From Lineus longissimus (taxonomy: Eukaryota; Nemertea; Pilidiophora; Heteronemertea; Lineidae): a DNA stretch of 64,000 nucleotides. Position 1 is the stretch's first letter. Each line of letters starts with the position of its first letter. The stretch spans positions 9,800,501 to 9,864,500 of the forward strand of contig NC_088311.1 of assembly GCF_910592395.1 (NCBI RefSeq), given 5' to 3'. The notes beneath the pieces are model-generated. The model made no database searches, was not told the DNA's origin, and was given only the letters and a program-made list of their open reading frames with translations. This document shows positions 1-9,422 of this stretch, one piece after another. The position numbers were made by a program, and so were the translations under genes.

Positions 1-420
1 GAATGACCCTATTGAGAAATTTGATGTAATTTTTGTTTTTATTCAATCGTTATCGGTCACCTCCTCACATATTGCTGCCAGGGGTGAAAGACTTGGGTAA
101 AGAACGACTCTCTGGTGAGGAGATTGATTACTGCACGTGACAATAATATTGACGGTTAAAGATGCGGGCTTTGCGATTTTCTCGTCAATAATGTCTAAAT
201 ATGACTTTATTTCTTAGTTGATTTCGAATTTGGTGCATATAAACACTGTACAGTTACATAAAGAATACATTAATTTGGTAGATTTTGTAGATAATTACAT
301 GTTCACTTTTTATAAAATTTGCACATAGTCGTACCGTAGCGTTTTTCCGGGTTCTTTGATATGCAAATGTACATTTCCACGTGCTTTCATCTACGTGGTA
401 TTTCTGATATCCGGAACGAC
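1..420. other. Unique AT-rich sequence, no feature seen
   Basis: No open frame with coding character, repeat or recognisable regulatory cluster was seen before the inverted repeat that starts at 421. Confidence 0.5.
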
Positions 421-540
421 TTTACAATCCCCGATCACACCCCAAAAAAAGGTCATCGGTTGACTAACGAAGCACCACTGTTCAATGGATTTATAGTTGA
501 ATGCGATCAAACTACGTCATTTCCGATCGGGGATTGTAAA
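421..540. repeat. Short inverted repeat, 16-bp perfect arms
   Basis: The arm TTTACAATCCCCGATC at 421-436 is the exact reverse complement of 525-540; the loop is 88 bp. It lies just outside the larger inverted repeat that begins at 569 and may be part of the same mobile element or a separate small foldback element. No target duplication was recognised. Confidence 0.6.
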
Positions 541-568
541 TTTTAACCCTGATATCCTTGCATCGACG

Positions 569-1315
569 TATATGTTCCGCGCTAATTATCGATCGGCGCT
601 ATCTTAAGATTGTGCTGCGCGTTTTACCGATCCTATGATTGCGCGGCCATCTCGAGATCGCGCAAGGCCGGTCCTGTGCGTTTTTAGGATCTGCGCTTTT
701 TTCAGATCCGAGTTTATAGTCATTACATGTCGATTCGGTGGTGGATTTTTTACATTATTATTGACGGCAATATTGAATTTTTGCTACACCACTACCTACC
801 CATCTGTGAGGCGCTTATAGTTGGAAATAATATAAAATATAGCAATAGAATTTTGTTCCGAATCATGAATATTTGAATACTAGAATGACACAATGCACAC
901 TTTTTGGCATTGAATTAGGACACCTCTGAATTCAAGGGCAGTATGAGTAGCCCATTTCTCAGTCCCAAGGGAAGGGTGTCAATAAAGATGTTCAAACTGT
1001 AGTAGCAGGTCAATTGTTGTTCCAATATCCACAAAATTTTTGACGAGACAGCCACCCATATCATGACCGACGACCATGACCTATGCAAATTAAATTAGAA
1101 TCGTCATATATTCACTCATAAGAATACTCATAAGAATATTTGGATACACTCCAGGCCCTACAGATAGAAGTCCGTGCAGCACAATCTTACGACCAGCACA
1201 GCATAGGCCTAAACCGCCTTGCGCAATCTCGAGATGGCCGCGCAATCATAGGATCGGTAAAACGCGCAGCGCGATCTTAAGATAGCGCAGATCGGCAAAT
1301 TGCGCGGAACATATA
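569..1315. mobile_element. Foldback-type element with about 99-bp inverted arms
   Basis: Positions 569-667 and 1217-1315 are inverted copies of each other with roughly 10 percent mismatch. The arms are unusually CpG-rich (GCGC, CGATC, CTCGAG) against AT-rich neighbours, which suggests a fairly recent insertion. The 550-bp centre has no credible open frame and no transposase motif. The outer ends begin TATATGTTCCGCGC. No terminal motif places it in a superfamily. It is most simply a non-autonomous DNA transposon, but an inverted duplication of local DNA cannot be excluded. Confidence 0.6.
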
Positions 1316-1350
1316 TATGGCGTAAATCCGATTGTCTCAGCCAATATACC

Positions 1351-1452
1351 TCGATGGTTCATTCGACTACACAAGTAGGAGATTTTTTTATGCCAATAAC
1401 GTCGATGGTTCATTCGGCTACACGACACGAGTAGGAGATTTTTTTTATGCAT
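1351..1452. repeat. Two-copy 51-bp tandem duplication
   Basis: A block starting TCGATGGTTCATTCG recurs at 1351 and 1402. Each copy ends in a GTAGGAGATTTTTTTATGC tract. The second copy carries a few extra bases (CGACACG). It sits directly outside the right arm of the inverted-repeat element. Confidence 0.7.
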
Positions 1453-1836
1453 CTTTTTATTTTTGTAAAATTGAATGAAATTTTAAGTGTCTCGAATTCT
1501 TACGCATTTGGGTAGCCTGTGTATACCGTGTTGTGTATGTATTTCCAAGTGAGTGCATGAGTGTGCTATGAATACAATGCAGTGCATGGTGACGGTCATC
1601 ATGGTCAGTGCATACACTGTCACTGTGTGTAATGCACAGCCACAAAATCTGCAATGTACCGTCGGAGTTTTAGAGGTCAGCGCTTGATACAGCCTAAATC
1701 AAACATAATCTACACAATCTTTGAATCAATTACAAGGACAGGAGCGAAAAGAATTTCATAAGATCAAAACGAACCTTGGTATTTTGATGATTTTACGAAA
1801 ACCGGTGAAATTTACTTTTCATTTGTGTACGTGTCG
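1453..1836. other. Unique spacer upstream of the promoter-like cluster
   Basis: Contains CATGGTGA/TGCATG-rich unique sequence and short open frames without coding character. No repeat family was recognised. Confidence 0.4.
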
Positions 1837-2192
1837 AAAATGGCGACTTTCGTGGTCACATGACTGTAACGTGACATCAATTTCACCAGAAACCAATCAG
1901 CTTCGCATATTGTTCGTCACATGATTTCTTCATTGCGGACAAAGAGTTTGGCGGGAATGGTTACTACAAAGAAAACGTGGTCTTTGTTTGTGTTTTGAAG
2001 TCGCTAACAACAGGATGCACATTCACACAGTCATTGACGCTTGTTCTGCTTATGGGATTAATGAGAAACGGCAAATAAGCACTTGTCAATTCCATATAGG
2101 CCCTTGCAAATCTTTGGATACATTTTTATTTGTCAAGTCATTCATTGATCAGTTGTAAAATGGGCTGAACCCGATAAATGATTACTTCCGGG
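1837..2192 (+). promoter_or_regulatory. Promoter-like cluster (YY1, CCAAT, E-box, E2F, ETS motifs)
   Basis: Within 121 bp there are a YY1-like AAAATGGCGAC (1837-1847), TCACATGAC (1856-1864), a CCAAT box in AACCAATCAG (CCAAT at 1893-1897), a second TCACATGA (1917-1924) and an E2F-type TTTGGCGGGAA (1947-1957). An ETS-type ACTTCCGGG (2184-2192) follows right before the candidate start codon region. Such clusters are typical of TATA-less housekeeping or cell-cycle promoters. The candidate two-exon gene lies immediately downstream, so plus-strand transcription is the simplest reading; bidirectional activity is possible. The motifs are seen directly and their function is inferred. Confidence 0.5.
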
Positions 2193-2197
2193 TTCTG

Positions 2198-2446
2198 ATG
2201 GCTTCATTGTTGATGGATATCACCATGGAGAAACTACCAATAAGCATTACCATGAGAGGACCTCGAGAATTTACAACGCAATGGATTATCTTTTCAGGAG
2301 ATAACATACAGTAAGTTATACACGTTTACTCTAAATTATTTGTATGATATGTAATTTTCAGGGTCTTGTCCAAGGTCCAGACACAGACAGATAAGGGCTG
2401 TGCCACAGGCACAATGACCTTTGTTTATCCTGATCATAAAGTCTAA
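2198..2446 (+). CDS. Candidate small two-exon protein gene, unrecognised family
   Basis: Exon 1 runs 2198-2310 and ends at a donor (ACA|GTAAGTT). The intron is 2311-2361 (51 bp) and ends in GTAATTTTCAG. Exon 2 runs 2362-2446 and ends in TAA. Joining keeps the frame (codon CA|G) and gives 65 codons from the first ATG, or 56 from the ATG at 2225, which sits in a near-ideal CACCATGG context and is the likelier start. The predicted chain alternates polar and hydrophobic residues (LPISITMRGPREFTTQW, then IIFSGDN, then TGTMTFVYP), suggesting a small beta-rich fold; it has no signal peptide or membrane segment. I do not recognise the family. A promoter-like cluster lies just upstream. No AATAAA was seen close downstream; an ATTAAA occurs near 2747. 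The intron is short for such a sparse genome, and the frame could be accidental. Confidence 0.42.
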
Positions 2447-2795
2447 ATATCTCAGAACTGGCAGCTCAGAACGTGCTGTAACTTACATCACTTATGCTTT
2501 ATGTATGTGAGTAACTTCTAGAAAAATTTCAACATTTCTAATGGATTTTTCAGGATTTTTTCATTCATGACTTATTTCTAAGATCCAGGGCCATGGTCTG
2601 ATACTGATGCTGAGTCTAATTATAGCCTCTTTGTTTTATGGTTTGATAATAATGGATGCATTGGCAATATCCTTATAAATATTTGATAATTACTAACCAT
2701 GACTGATGTTTGTTCTTGTTGGCTGTTACTTCTTGAGACAAGTTTATTAAATTCTAATGCCAATTGTGTACCTGCAGAACAACTGATTGGTGAAA

Positions 2796-2839
2796 GTAAT
2801 GACTATGACTATGACAGGTAATGACTATAACTATGACAG
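2796..2839. repeat. 22-bp direct tandem duplication
   Basis: GTAATGACTATGACTATGAC-type unit at 2796-2817 is repeated at 2818-2839 with one substitution. It is a small local slippage or duplication event. Confidence 0.8.
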
Positions 2840-2967
2840 GTTATCTCTTTGTCCTTGGTCCATCATGTTATTCATTGCCTCCTATTTTGGCTCTTCTTGT
2901 AATGTTTTTAGAATCTTTGGTTTGCAGGGACTAAATCTCTGTTTAAGTGTAAGTAGCCTGTAATATA

Positions 2968-3151
2968 CTACAGTAGAACCTCTATTCAGGGTACCCTCGG
3001 GACTGACAAGTGCTGTCCTTAATAGAGAGGTGGATCCTGACTAGGAAGGTCAAATTGTATGGAAGCAATCAATTTGGGACCAAAACTAGTGTCCTTAATA
3101 GAGAGGTGTTCCTTAATAGAGAGGTGTCCGCTAAGGGAGGTTCCACTGTAG
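2968..3151. mobile_element. MITE family A, copy 1 (Tc1/mariner-like)
   Basis: The element has inverted termini TA-CAGTAGAACC and GGTTCCACTG-TA, giving a TA dinucleotide on both sides as expected for Tc1/mariner or pogo-type insertions. The interior carries the words TCCTTAATAGAGAGGTG and TTTGGGACCAAAACTAGTGTCC that recur in five other places in this window. No coding capacity. This is the most complete copy. Confidence 0.75.
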
Positions 3152-3718
3152 ATATGTGTATGTTTCTCTAAAGTGTCATACTGCTTCTGTGGAAGGCTTT
3201 AGGATGAAATTGTGTATTGGGTGTTTTATGATGACATTAAATTGTCACAATTTTTAATTAGACTGTAAATTCAGGATGAACTGAGAAGACCTAGTGTAGA
3301 TACTAGGACACAGAGGAGACACTGAGGGTTTTGGGCAGGGAACACTAAGGTGTTTGACTGGAAAGTACATGTAGGGGAGATGTGCCATCTACAGTCATGT
3401 AGTGTAAATTATTTGTTAAAATCGCATATGAAAATATCCCTTTGCAGTTAAGGCTCCAGCCACTGGAATAGCCTCAGTGAAACAGACTAACAAGCTTGTG
3501 TCAACACCTGAACACCCCATTGTCTGATTCAGTCAGAGAGTAAGACAAAGGACTCAAATGAATTGATCGGATTGTTGCTGCAGCTTCACACTCGACCTGG
3601 GCAATTCTTTGTCTGTTTACAGAGTGAGATTGTCATACAAAAAAAATCCCTACACCTCAGTTAGACCCAATTTTGTCACATCCTTGTTATTTTCAGCCGT
3701 ATTACAGTATTTTGTCAC
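3152..3718. other. Unique spacer between MITE and minisatellite
   Basis: No open frame with coding character. The sequence grades into diverged minisatellite units (TTTTGTCAC, GGCTGTCACATTC) near its right end. Confidence 0.4.
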
Positions 3719-6700
3719 TAGGCTGTCACATTCATGTCTTCACAATGTTGTCACCCACAACAAACCAGTAACATCCATATCTTGTCACAAAACTGCCAGT
3801 TTTTAGTCAAGACTGTCACACTCATGCCTTCTCTTGACATCCTTGAGACCGTTACATCTATTCCTTGTAACAAAGCTGTCACAACCAAGCCTGGCTATCA
3901 CATCCATGTCTTGTTACAAGGTTGTCACATCCATGCCTTGTAACAAGGTTGTCACATCCACGCCTTGTAGCAAGGCTGTCACATCCACGCCTTGTAGCAA
4001 GGCTGTCACATCCATGTCTTGTAACAAGGTTGTCACATCAATGCCTTGTAACAAGGTTGTCACATCAATGCCTTGTAACAAGGCTGCTACATCCAAAGGC
4101 TGCTACATCCATGTCATGTAGCAAGGCTGTCAAATCCATGTCTTGTATTTGAAGGCTGCCTCATCCATGTCATGTAACAAAGCTGTCACACCCATGTATT
4201 GTAACAAGGCTGTCACACCCATGTCATGTAGCAAGGCTGTCACATCCGTGTCTTATGTTAAGGCTGCCCAATCCATGACGTCATGTAACAAAGCTGTCAT
4301 ACCAATCTCTTGTGTAAAGGTTGCCCCATCCATGTCTTTAACAAGGCTGTCACATCCATGCCTTGTAAGGCTGTTTATACATCCATGCTTTGTAACAATG
4401 CTGTCACACCTGATGCCTTGTTACAAGGTTGTCACAACCATGCCTTGTAGCAAGGCTGTCACATCCATGTCTTTAACAAGGCTGTCACATCCATGCCTTG
4501 TAAGGCTGTTTATACATCCATGCTTTGTAAAAATGCTGTCACACCTGATGCCTTGTAACAAGGTTGTCACACCCATGTCTTGTAAAAAAGTTGTCACATC
4601 CTTGCCTTGTAAAAGGCTGTAACATCCATGTCTTTTAACCAGGTTGTCTTATCCATGCCTTGTAGCAAGGCTGTCACATCCATGTCTTGTAACAAGGTTG
4701 TCACATCCATGCCTTGTAACAAGGCTGTCACATCCATGTCTTGTAACATTAACAAGGTTGTCACACCCATGCCTTGTAACAAGGCTGTCACACCCATGCC
4801 TTGTAACAAGGCTGTCACATCCATGTCTTGTAACAAGATTGTCACACCCATGCCTTGTAACAAGGCTGTCACATCCATGTCTTGTAACAAGATTGTCACA
4901 CCCATGCCTTGTAACAAGGCTGTCACATCCATGTCTTGTAACAAGATTGTCACACCCATGCCTTGTAACAAGGCTGTCACATCCATGTCTTGTAACAAGG
5001 TTGTCACACCCATGTCTTGTAACAAGGTTGTCACACCCATGCCTTGTAACAAGGCTGTCACATCAATGCCTTGTAACAAGGCTGTCACACCCATGTCTTG
5101 TAACAAGGTTGTCACACCCATGCCTTGTAACAAGGCTGTCACATCAATGCCTTGTAACAAGGCTGTCACATCCATGACTTGTAACAAGGTTGTCACACCC
5201 ATGCCTTGTAACAAGGCTGTCACATCAATGCCTTGTAACAAGGCTGTTACATCCATGTCTTGTAACAATGTTGTCTTATCCATGCCTTGTAACAAGGTTG
5301 TCACACCCATACCTTGTAGCAAGGCTGTCACACCCATGTTTTGTTTTAAGGCTGCCCAATCCATGTCTTGTAACAAGGTTGTCTTATCCATGCCTTGTAA
5401 CAAGGCTGCTACATCCTTGCCTTGTAGCAAGGCTGTCACATCCATACCTTGTGTTAAGGCTGCCCCATCCATGTCATGTAACAAAGCTGTCACAACCATC
5501 TCTTGTGTCAAGGTCGCCCCAACCATGTCTTTAACAAGGCTGTCACATTCATGCCTTGTAAGGCTGTTTATACATCCATGTTTGATAACAAGGCTGTCAC
5601 AACCGATGCCTTGTAACAAGACTGTCACATCCATGTCTTGTAACAAGGTTGTCACATCCATGCCTTGTAACAAACCTGTCACACCCATGTATTGTAACAA
5701 GGCTGTCACACCCATGTCCTGTAGCAAGGCTGTCACATCCATGTCTTGTATTTTAAGGCTGCTTCATCCATGTCATGAAACAAAGCTGTCATACCAATCT
5801 CTTGTTTAAAGGTTGCCCCATCCATGTCTTTAACAAGGCTGTCACATCCATGCCTTGTAAGGCTGTTTATACATCCATGCTTTGCTACAAGGCTGTCACA
5901 ACCAATGCCTTGTAACAAGACTGTCACATCCATGTCTTGTAACAAGACTGTCACACCCATGCCTTGTAACAAGGCTGTCACATCCATGTCTTGTAACAAG
6001 GCTGTCACATCCATGCCTTGTAACAAGGTTGTCACATCCATGCCTTGTAACAAGGTTGTCACACCCATGCCTTGTAGCAAGGTTGTCACATCCATGTTTT
6101 GTTTTAAGGCTGCCCAATCCATGTCATGTAACAAAGCTGTCACACCCATCTCTTGTGTCAAGGTTGCCCCAACTTGTCTTTAACAAGGCTGTCACATCAA
6201 TGCCTTGTAACAAGGCTGTTAGATCCATGTCTTGTAAGGCTGTTTATACATCCATGCTTTGTAACAAGGCTGTCACATCCATGTATTGTAACAAGACTGT
6301 CACATCCATGTCTTGTAACAAGGTTGTCACATCCATGTCTTAAAACAAGGCTGTTAAAATCATTCCCTGTAATGAGGTTGTCGAATCCATGCCTTGTAAC
6401 AAGGCTGTTAAATCCATGTGTTGGAAGGTTGTAACATACATTCCTTGTAACAAGGCTACCTCATCCATTTCTTTTGATGTACCAAGGCTATTACATCAAT
6501 GTGTCTTGAAAAGGCTGTCACATCCATGTCTTCTAACGAGCTGTCACTCGAATGCCTTGATAGAAGGCTGTCACATCCATGTCTTGTTACAAAGCTGTCG
6601 CATAGATGTCTTGTAACAAGACAGTAATGTACATGTCTTGTAACAAGGCTGTCACATCCATGCCTTGTAACAAAGCTGTCACTTAAACATGCTTTGAAAG

Positions 6701-7019
6701 AAGGTAGTCACATCAATGTCTTGTTTGTTACAAGCTGTATCACGTTAGGCCTACATGCATATATAAAATCAAGGAAGGCTGCCACGTCCCTGTCTACAAA
6801 AGGATGTGACGGCCTTGTTGCAGCCATTACATTCCGTGTTTCGGCCCATCCATACCTGGTACTAACAAGGCTGTCACATCGTTAGATCTGTGTCTTGTAT
6901 TGTAACAGGACTGACGCACCTATGTCTTGTAAAAATTCTGTCACATTCATTAGTCTAGGCGCATTACTGTTACATCCACGCCTCGTAACAAGGCTGTCAT
7001 ATCCATGCTTTGCACAAGA
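3719..7019 (+). repeat. Large 27-bp minisatellite with palindromic units
   Basis: The consensus unit is ACAAGGCTGTCACATCC followed by ATGCCTTGTA, 27 bp, repeated roughly 90 times in the best-preserved part (about 3900-6345) with degenerate units on both sides. Units differ mainly by C/T changes at unit positions 7, 15 and 21 and by G/A at 6. The junction of adjacent units forms the palindrome GCCTTGT-A-ACAAGGC, and the word TGTCA recurs in almost every unit. Because 27 is divisible by three, long open frames exist on both strands (up to about 390 codons). I regard these as by-products of periodicity. Higher-order repeats of 54 and 135 bp are visible. No start context, splice signal or signal peptide supports a protein. 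Confidence 0.95.
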
Positions 7020-7106
7020 CATAGTGTGACAGCCTTGATAAAAGACATGAATGTGACAGCCTTGATTGATGAAAGACATGGATGTGACAGTCTTGTTACG
7101 AGGATT
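7020..7106 (-). repeat. Inverted terminal units of the 27-bp minisatellite
   Basis: Three units here read on the opposite strand (TGTGACAGCCTTG repeated at about 30-bp spacing). The segment 6980-7106 forms a large imperfect palindrome: CCTCGTAACAAGG on the left and CTTGTTACGAGG on the right. The array therefore ends in a head-to-head orientation switch. Confidence 0.8.
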
Positions 7107-7235
7107 CTTTGCACGTTTAGGATAGATGGCAACACTGGTGAGCACTGCTCCTTCAGAACTTGACAGATCCCGAAGTATTGACATTTGTTCAGCAAATTTA
7201 GGATAGCTGGCAGCACTGGTAATTCAGTTCTGAAC
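7107..7235. repeat. Dispersed repeat B, copies 1 and 2
   Basis: Contains AGTATTGACATTTGTTCAG followed by TTAGGATAGCTGGCAGCACT, and a shorter diverged TTTAGGATAGATGGCAACACT just before it. The same words recur at 7748-7775 and 8405-8460. No inverted termini were recognised. Confidence 0.65.
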
Positions 7236-7324
7236 CACATGGCGTTTGAATATTCACGGGGTTGAGGTTTTTCTAAATGAGTAATAGTATCAGTACATTG
7301 TACTCTATGTTTTTTTCTGCCTGG

Positions 7325-7425
7325 GATTTCACTGAAGTCCCACTGCGATCCCATTGAAATTCCACTGAGATCCCATTGAAATTCCACTGGGAACACATTG
7401 AAATTCTACTGGGATCTAAGTGAAA
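7325..7425. repeat. Short tandem repeat, about 22-bp unit
   Basis: Four to five units of the type GATCCCATTGAAATTCCACT follow one another with increasing divergence. Related but looser words (GATCCCACGGGAACTTC, CATCCCACTTAGATCC) occur at 7590-7672. Confidence 0.75.
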
Positions 7426-7934
7426 TGGTTGAATCATAGAATATTTTGATATGAACTTCAAGGTTTGATGACTCTCAGAGCTGCCAATAAGTTTTTTAAC
7501 GGAAAAAAAGAAAAGGGGAAAAAGTTTTCTTCACATATTGCAGGAAAAAGATTTTTTGGAAAATGCCTCTCAAGTTGGATATCACAGCAACTGCGATCCC
7601 ACGGGAACTTCAGTGTATCCAGTGAGTGGCATACATTGCCACTGGGACTTTCACATCCCACTTAGATCCAAGTCTCCCTTTTCAGTCGGGAGAAAACCTG
7701 GCATGCCCGGTGGTTGCAACAGTTCTCTTCACATTAGTTCAACAAAATAAGGATAGCTGGCAGCACCAGTCATTCATGTCATCGCTGTGCCTGTGGAGCA
7801 AATATTTGCCCCAAGTTATTCATGGGTCTATCACGATTGGCATGAACCCCATCAAAGACACTTTTTCTACTACGCCCAATCAATACCAAGATGATTTTAA
7901 AACCTTTTTTAAACTGGACACTTCAAAACATACA
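7426..7934. other. Spacer with a fragment of dispersed repeat B
   Basis: The only recognisable piece is GGATAGCTGGCAGCACCAGT near 7751, matching dispersed repeat B. Overlapping short open frames lack coding character. Confidence 0.45.
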
Positions 7935-8091
7935 AGAGAACCTCTCTAAAGGGACTAAAAATTGATGTCCTTAGGAGGTGTCCTGATTAGGGTGGTCAAA
8001 TTGAATTGAATTTACCGATTTGGGATAAAAAATCCTTGATAGAGAGGGTGTCCTGTCAACAGAGGTGTCCGCTATGAAGGAGGCTCTACTG
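7935..8091. mobile_element. MITE family A, copy 2 (diverged)
   Basis: Recognised from AGAACCTCTCTAAAGGGAC at the left, GGTGTCCTGATTAGGGTGG and GGTCAAATTGAATTGAAT inside, and GAGGTGTCCGCTATGAAGG followed by CTCTACTG at the right. It is more diverged than copy 1. Confidence 0.65.
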
Positions 8092-8404
8092 TTTTGTATT
8101 ATCTACTCCTAAAAACTATAAAAGTTGTGTGAAGATGTTGCATACTCCAAGTATTTTTTCTTGTCTCTTGCAATACTATTTATTGGAGGAGGACTATACT
8201 ATTCAGGCATTTACATGAAAACTTTGGTGGATGTATTTCATTCTACAGGCTGGCCCAAAAAACTTTTACCTCACACAATGGATACACAATAAAATTCTAT
8301 TGTGTAAGGGAAAAGTTTACCGAGTCAAAAACATTGCAGGTCCACAAGTTCATGATTTAGTTTCTTTCATTTAGGCCAGGTGACAGCAGTCAGCACGGAG
8401 CGCC

Positions 8405-8460
8405 AAGTATTGACACTAGTTCAGCGAAATTAGGATAGCTGGCAGCACCGGTAGTTCAAG
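8405..8460. repeat. Dispersed repeat B, copy 3
   Basis: AAGTATTGACACTAGTTCAG and TTAGGATAGCTGGCAGCACC match the copy at 7170-7220 almost exactly, in the same orientation. Confidence 0.7.
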
Positions 8461-8722
8461 CCGGGATCACATGTTTTATGAACCGACTCGTGAGGATTGA
8501 GGAAAACAGCTCTCAATTACATGTATTGGTTTTTCAAGTTAGGAGACTTTGGTTCTCCTTGATCTGTTTGTGAGTCTACGGGCTTTGGAGAAGCTTTGAT
8601 CCCGTCTCATTTCATGCGCTAGATTCCAGCACAGAAGTTAAGCTTAGGAAGAAGCCAAAATGATGCTGCATAGTGTCAATGGTCCTAAACCGGTTTATTA
8701 AGGAGTTGTCCATAGTACACTT

Positions 8723-8862
8723 ACCTGGCACCTCTCTATGACACCCTTGGGACACGACAAGTACTCTCCTTTAATAGTCCTTATTAGAGTAGGTCAAATT
8801 TAGACCAAAACTACAATGTATTGTCCATGATAGAGAGGTGTCTGCTAAGGGAGGTTCCACTG
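8723..8862. mobile_element. MITE family A, copy 3 (diverged)
   Basis: Carries ACCTCTCTATGACACCC, TTTAGACCAAAACTACAATG, GATAGAGAGGTGTCTGCTA and the right terminus GGAGGTTCCACTG. Same orientation as copies 1 and 2, so three copies lie in 6 kb around the minisatellite. Confidence 0.65.
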
Positions 8863-9224
8863 CAGTAGTATTTTTCAAATTTCAAGTTATAAATCTCGGT
8901 CCCAGAAGGACTGTTTTCTTCAGCTAAGACATAAACATGCATGTTGTCGTTGATGAAGAAAAAAGGCGTTTTTCCATTCTGGCTATATGCTACTATTACT
9001 ACAGCGACAAGGGGTTAACATTTTGTAGTATTGTATTCTATTATGTTATCTGTCCCAGTCTGGGGTATCTTCTACAAAAATATTGCCATTACAAATTCAT
9101 GTCAGCTGGGTTGTTGTTTTTAGGTTTCAGTCCACTCAGTTACCCTGTGTACCTATTTGTTCTCAGCTCAGGTGACAATGACCGAGACAATTTTCTCACT
9201 GTGACTGAAACGCTGTGCAAACGA

Positions 9225-9422
9225 GCAATTTTTGTCACGGCAACCTGCGATTATCATTGCTGCAATGTGCAACAAAAAGATTACGTCTGTGGGTAAAAGT
9301 GGAAATTTCTGGGTTAATATTCATTGCAAGATAGCTGTGTTCACCGATTCTAGTCCTAGGCACGCTGCAGCGATTTTTATTGCATGTGATCAGGATTGCA
9401 GGTCACGTCACGGTAACAAAAG
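9225..9422. mobile_element. MITE family E, copy 1
   Basis: Inverted termini: left TTTTTGTCACGGCAACCTGC, right GCAGGTCACGTCACGGTAAC followed by AAAAG. A second copy with the same termini lies at 50406-50617. About 200 bp, no coding capacity. Confidence 0.7.

Noticed and set aside
2928-2948. 21-nt micro-exon between TTTGCAG and GTAAGTAG
   Set aside because: Too short to evaluate and downstream of the stop of the candidate gene; likely chance.
4594-5809. Long opposing open frames (382 and 393 codons) in the 27-bp array
   Set aside because: A 27-bp unit without stops keeps several frames open on both strands at once. Most variants change residues in these two frames, and no start, signal or splice evidence exists.
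3719-7106. CRISPR array
   Set aside because: The repeats are contiguous without unique spacers and the context is eukaryotic.
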